This document shows positions 7,030 through 7,919 of a stretch of 7,919 bases of DNA, in pieces. Numbering within the stretch: position 1 is the first letter of the stretch; the number at the start of each line of letters is the position of its first letter. The position numbers and the translations under genes are program-made. Source of the stretch: Candidatus Eiseniibacteriota bacterium (GTDB lineage Bacteria > Eisenbacteria > RBG-16-71-46 > CAIMUX01 > VGJL01); the NCBI GenBank assembly GCA_014729455.1, contig WJJW01000497.1:1-7919 (forward strand), given 5' to 3'. Below the pieces are notes generated by a model that saw nothing but the letters and a program-made list of their open reading frames with translations, was not told the origin of the DNA and searched no databases.

Positions 7030-7919
7030 TCAACGGACCGCGACGATTCGGTGCGTTCGAGCCTCCGGCGTTCCGAGCAGCCGCACGAAGTACACGCCGG
7101 ATGGCACCCGGGAGCCGTCCTCCCGCCGCCCGTCCCAGAACAGGTCGTGCCGGCCCGACATCGTCTCCGCCACCCTCAAGGAGGCGATTCTGCGTCCGCG
7201 GATGTCGAACACGCCGACCGCGCCCCGGAACGGCCGGTTCATGACGATCGGAATCGTCGTGCCGGCTCGGAACGGGTTCGGGGTCGGTGCTGCGATCCGC
7301 GGCGCGGGACCGGCGTGCGTCGCCACCGGACGACGAGGATCGGCGAGCAACGTGAAGTCGTCGATCGCGGCCTCCACGCACGAAGGGTACCCCTCATCGG
7401 TCGCGATGAACCGGAAGGTGACGACCCCCGGATCGGTGCCAAACAGCTCCTGGAGATCCCGTTCGACGAGCACCCACGCGTTGCTCGACACGGGCGTCGA
7501 TTCGATCTCCCGCCACGGCCCCCCGTCGTTGCGCGCCTCCACGATCCACAGGTCCTCTCCCGGCCAGGCCCCCTTGTCGTTGGAGAACCAGCGCCAGTAG
7601 CGGACGCGGGCGGTCGCGCTCCCCGCGAGGTCGTAGCCGGGGCTGACGAGCGTGGTGAGGCCGTCGTCGACGTCGTCGGCGCCGGTCTCGGTTCCGGGAA
7701 CGTGCTGGCCCGTGACCCAGCAACACCGGCCGTACCGGCTGCAATCGGAATCGGGCTGCGCATCGGTGCCGACCGGTTCGACCCATTCCCAGACGCCGCG
7801 GCTCGCGCGATCCTCTGGACTGCCGACGGACCAGCCGAGCGGACGCGTCTCGAACTTCTCCCAGATCCGGGCGACGTCGAAACGGTAGCAGGAGTCGGAT
7901 TCGGCGTGCGGTGCCGTGC
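7030..7919 (-). CDS. C-terminal part of a large secreted protein: 'VEAAIDDF' jelly-roll-like domain plus FlgD-like C-terminal domain (5' end beyond window)
   Basis: The frame is open from the right edge to TGA at 7030-7032 and gives 295 residues (numbered from the first complete codon, 7917-7915). An in-frame GTG at 7542 would make a shorter product, but the family-like sequence continues without a break upstream of it, so it is not the start. Residues about 20-190 form a domain with WEKFETRPLGWSVG, RGVWEWVEPVGT, ADDVDDGLTTLVSPGYDL, ARVRYWRWFSNDKG and VEAAIDDF. This is the MAM/concanavalin-like pattern found on exported peptidases and other large surface proteins of uncultivated Gram-negative phyla. 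Cysteines at 10, 59, 65, 66 and 180 could form disulfides outside the cell. Residues 206-295 form a FlgD-like domain (PTPNPFRAGTTIPI..., DIRGRRIASL, GVYFVRLLG). The enzymatic or binding part must lie upstream of this window, so the protein's function cannot be named. The gene ends 147 bp before the glycosyltransferase start. Confidence 0.88.
   Translation of the reverse strand, partial: TAPHAESDSCYRFDVARIWEKFETRPLGWSVGSPEDRASRGVWEWVEPVGTDAQPDSDCSRYGRCCWVTGQHVPGTETGADDVDDGLTTLVSPGYDLAGSATARVRYWRWFSNDKGAWPGEDLWIVEARNDGGPWREIESTPVSSNAWVLVERDLQELFGTDPGVVTFRFIATDEGYPSCVEAAIDDFTLLADPRRPVATHAGPAPRIAAPTPNPFRAGTTIPIVMNRPFRGAVGVFDIRGRRIASLRVAETMSGRHDLFWDGRREDGSRVPSGVYFVRLLGTPEARTHRIVAVR
7033..7302 (-). 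other. FlgD-like / type IX-like C-terminal domain of the edge-truncated protein
   Basis: The last 90 residues of the fragment begin APRIAAPTPNPFRAGTTI and continue with VGVFDIRGRRIASL, GRHDLFWDGRREDGSRVPSGVYFVRL and a basic end. Compared with the domain at 1864-2133, PNP, VF, GRR, W.GR and GVYFVRL align in the same order and at similar spacing. This shows that both proteins carry the same module, and suggests a shared route of export or anchoring. Confidence 0.8.

Noticed and set aside
7030..7542. A separate 170-residue gene starting at GTG 7542
   Set aside because: The frame stays open to the window edge and the domain pattern (RYWRWFSND, DDVDDGLTTLVSP, GVWEWVEPVGT) continues upstream of that GTG, so this is the tail of a larger protein.

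Overview
The window is GC-rich bacterial DNA with four protein genes, all on the minus strand. Reading in the direction of transcription (high to low coordinates) they are: the 3' end of a large secreted protein (7030-7919, open at the window edge), an integral-membrane GT-C glycosyltransferase resembling the AftB arabinofuranosyltransferases (5290-6882), a 1061-residue secreted multi-propeller protein (1861-5046), and the 5' part of an exported serine hydrolase of the beta-lactamase/penicillin-binding fold (1-1376, running off the left edge). No RNA gene, insertion sequence, CRISPR array or integration site could be supported.

The organism is probably an uncultivated high-GC Gram-negative bacterium. 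Two of the four products end in the same kind of roughly 90-residue domain (a 'PNP' start, a central G-R-R, a 'GVYFVRL' end), the FlgD-like / type IX-like C-terminal module common in the FCB group and in phyla such as Candidatus Eisenbacteria, Krumholzibacteriota and Latescibacterota. This placement is inference from architecture and GC content. No marker gene is present to settle it.

All four products appear to act at or beyond the inner membrane: two carry clear N-terminal export signals, one is polytopic, and the edge-truncated one has extracellular-type domains. Intergenic spacers are 147, 243 and 484 bp, so this is not a tightly packed operon. Same-strand order and the shared C-terminal module suggest a cell-surface neighbourhood rather than one defined pathway. 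The most promising signals are the 21-blade propeller array (apparently three sets of seven) in the central protein, the shared C-terminal domain on two neighbours, an AftB-like glycosyltransferase in a probably non-actinobacterial setting, and an atypical third active-site motif in the serine hydrolase. I saw no convincing evidence of a wholly new multi-gene system.
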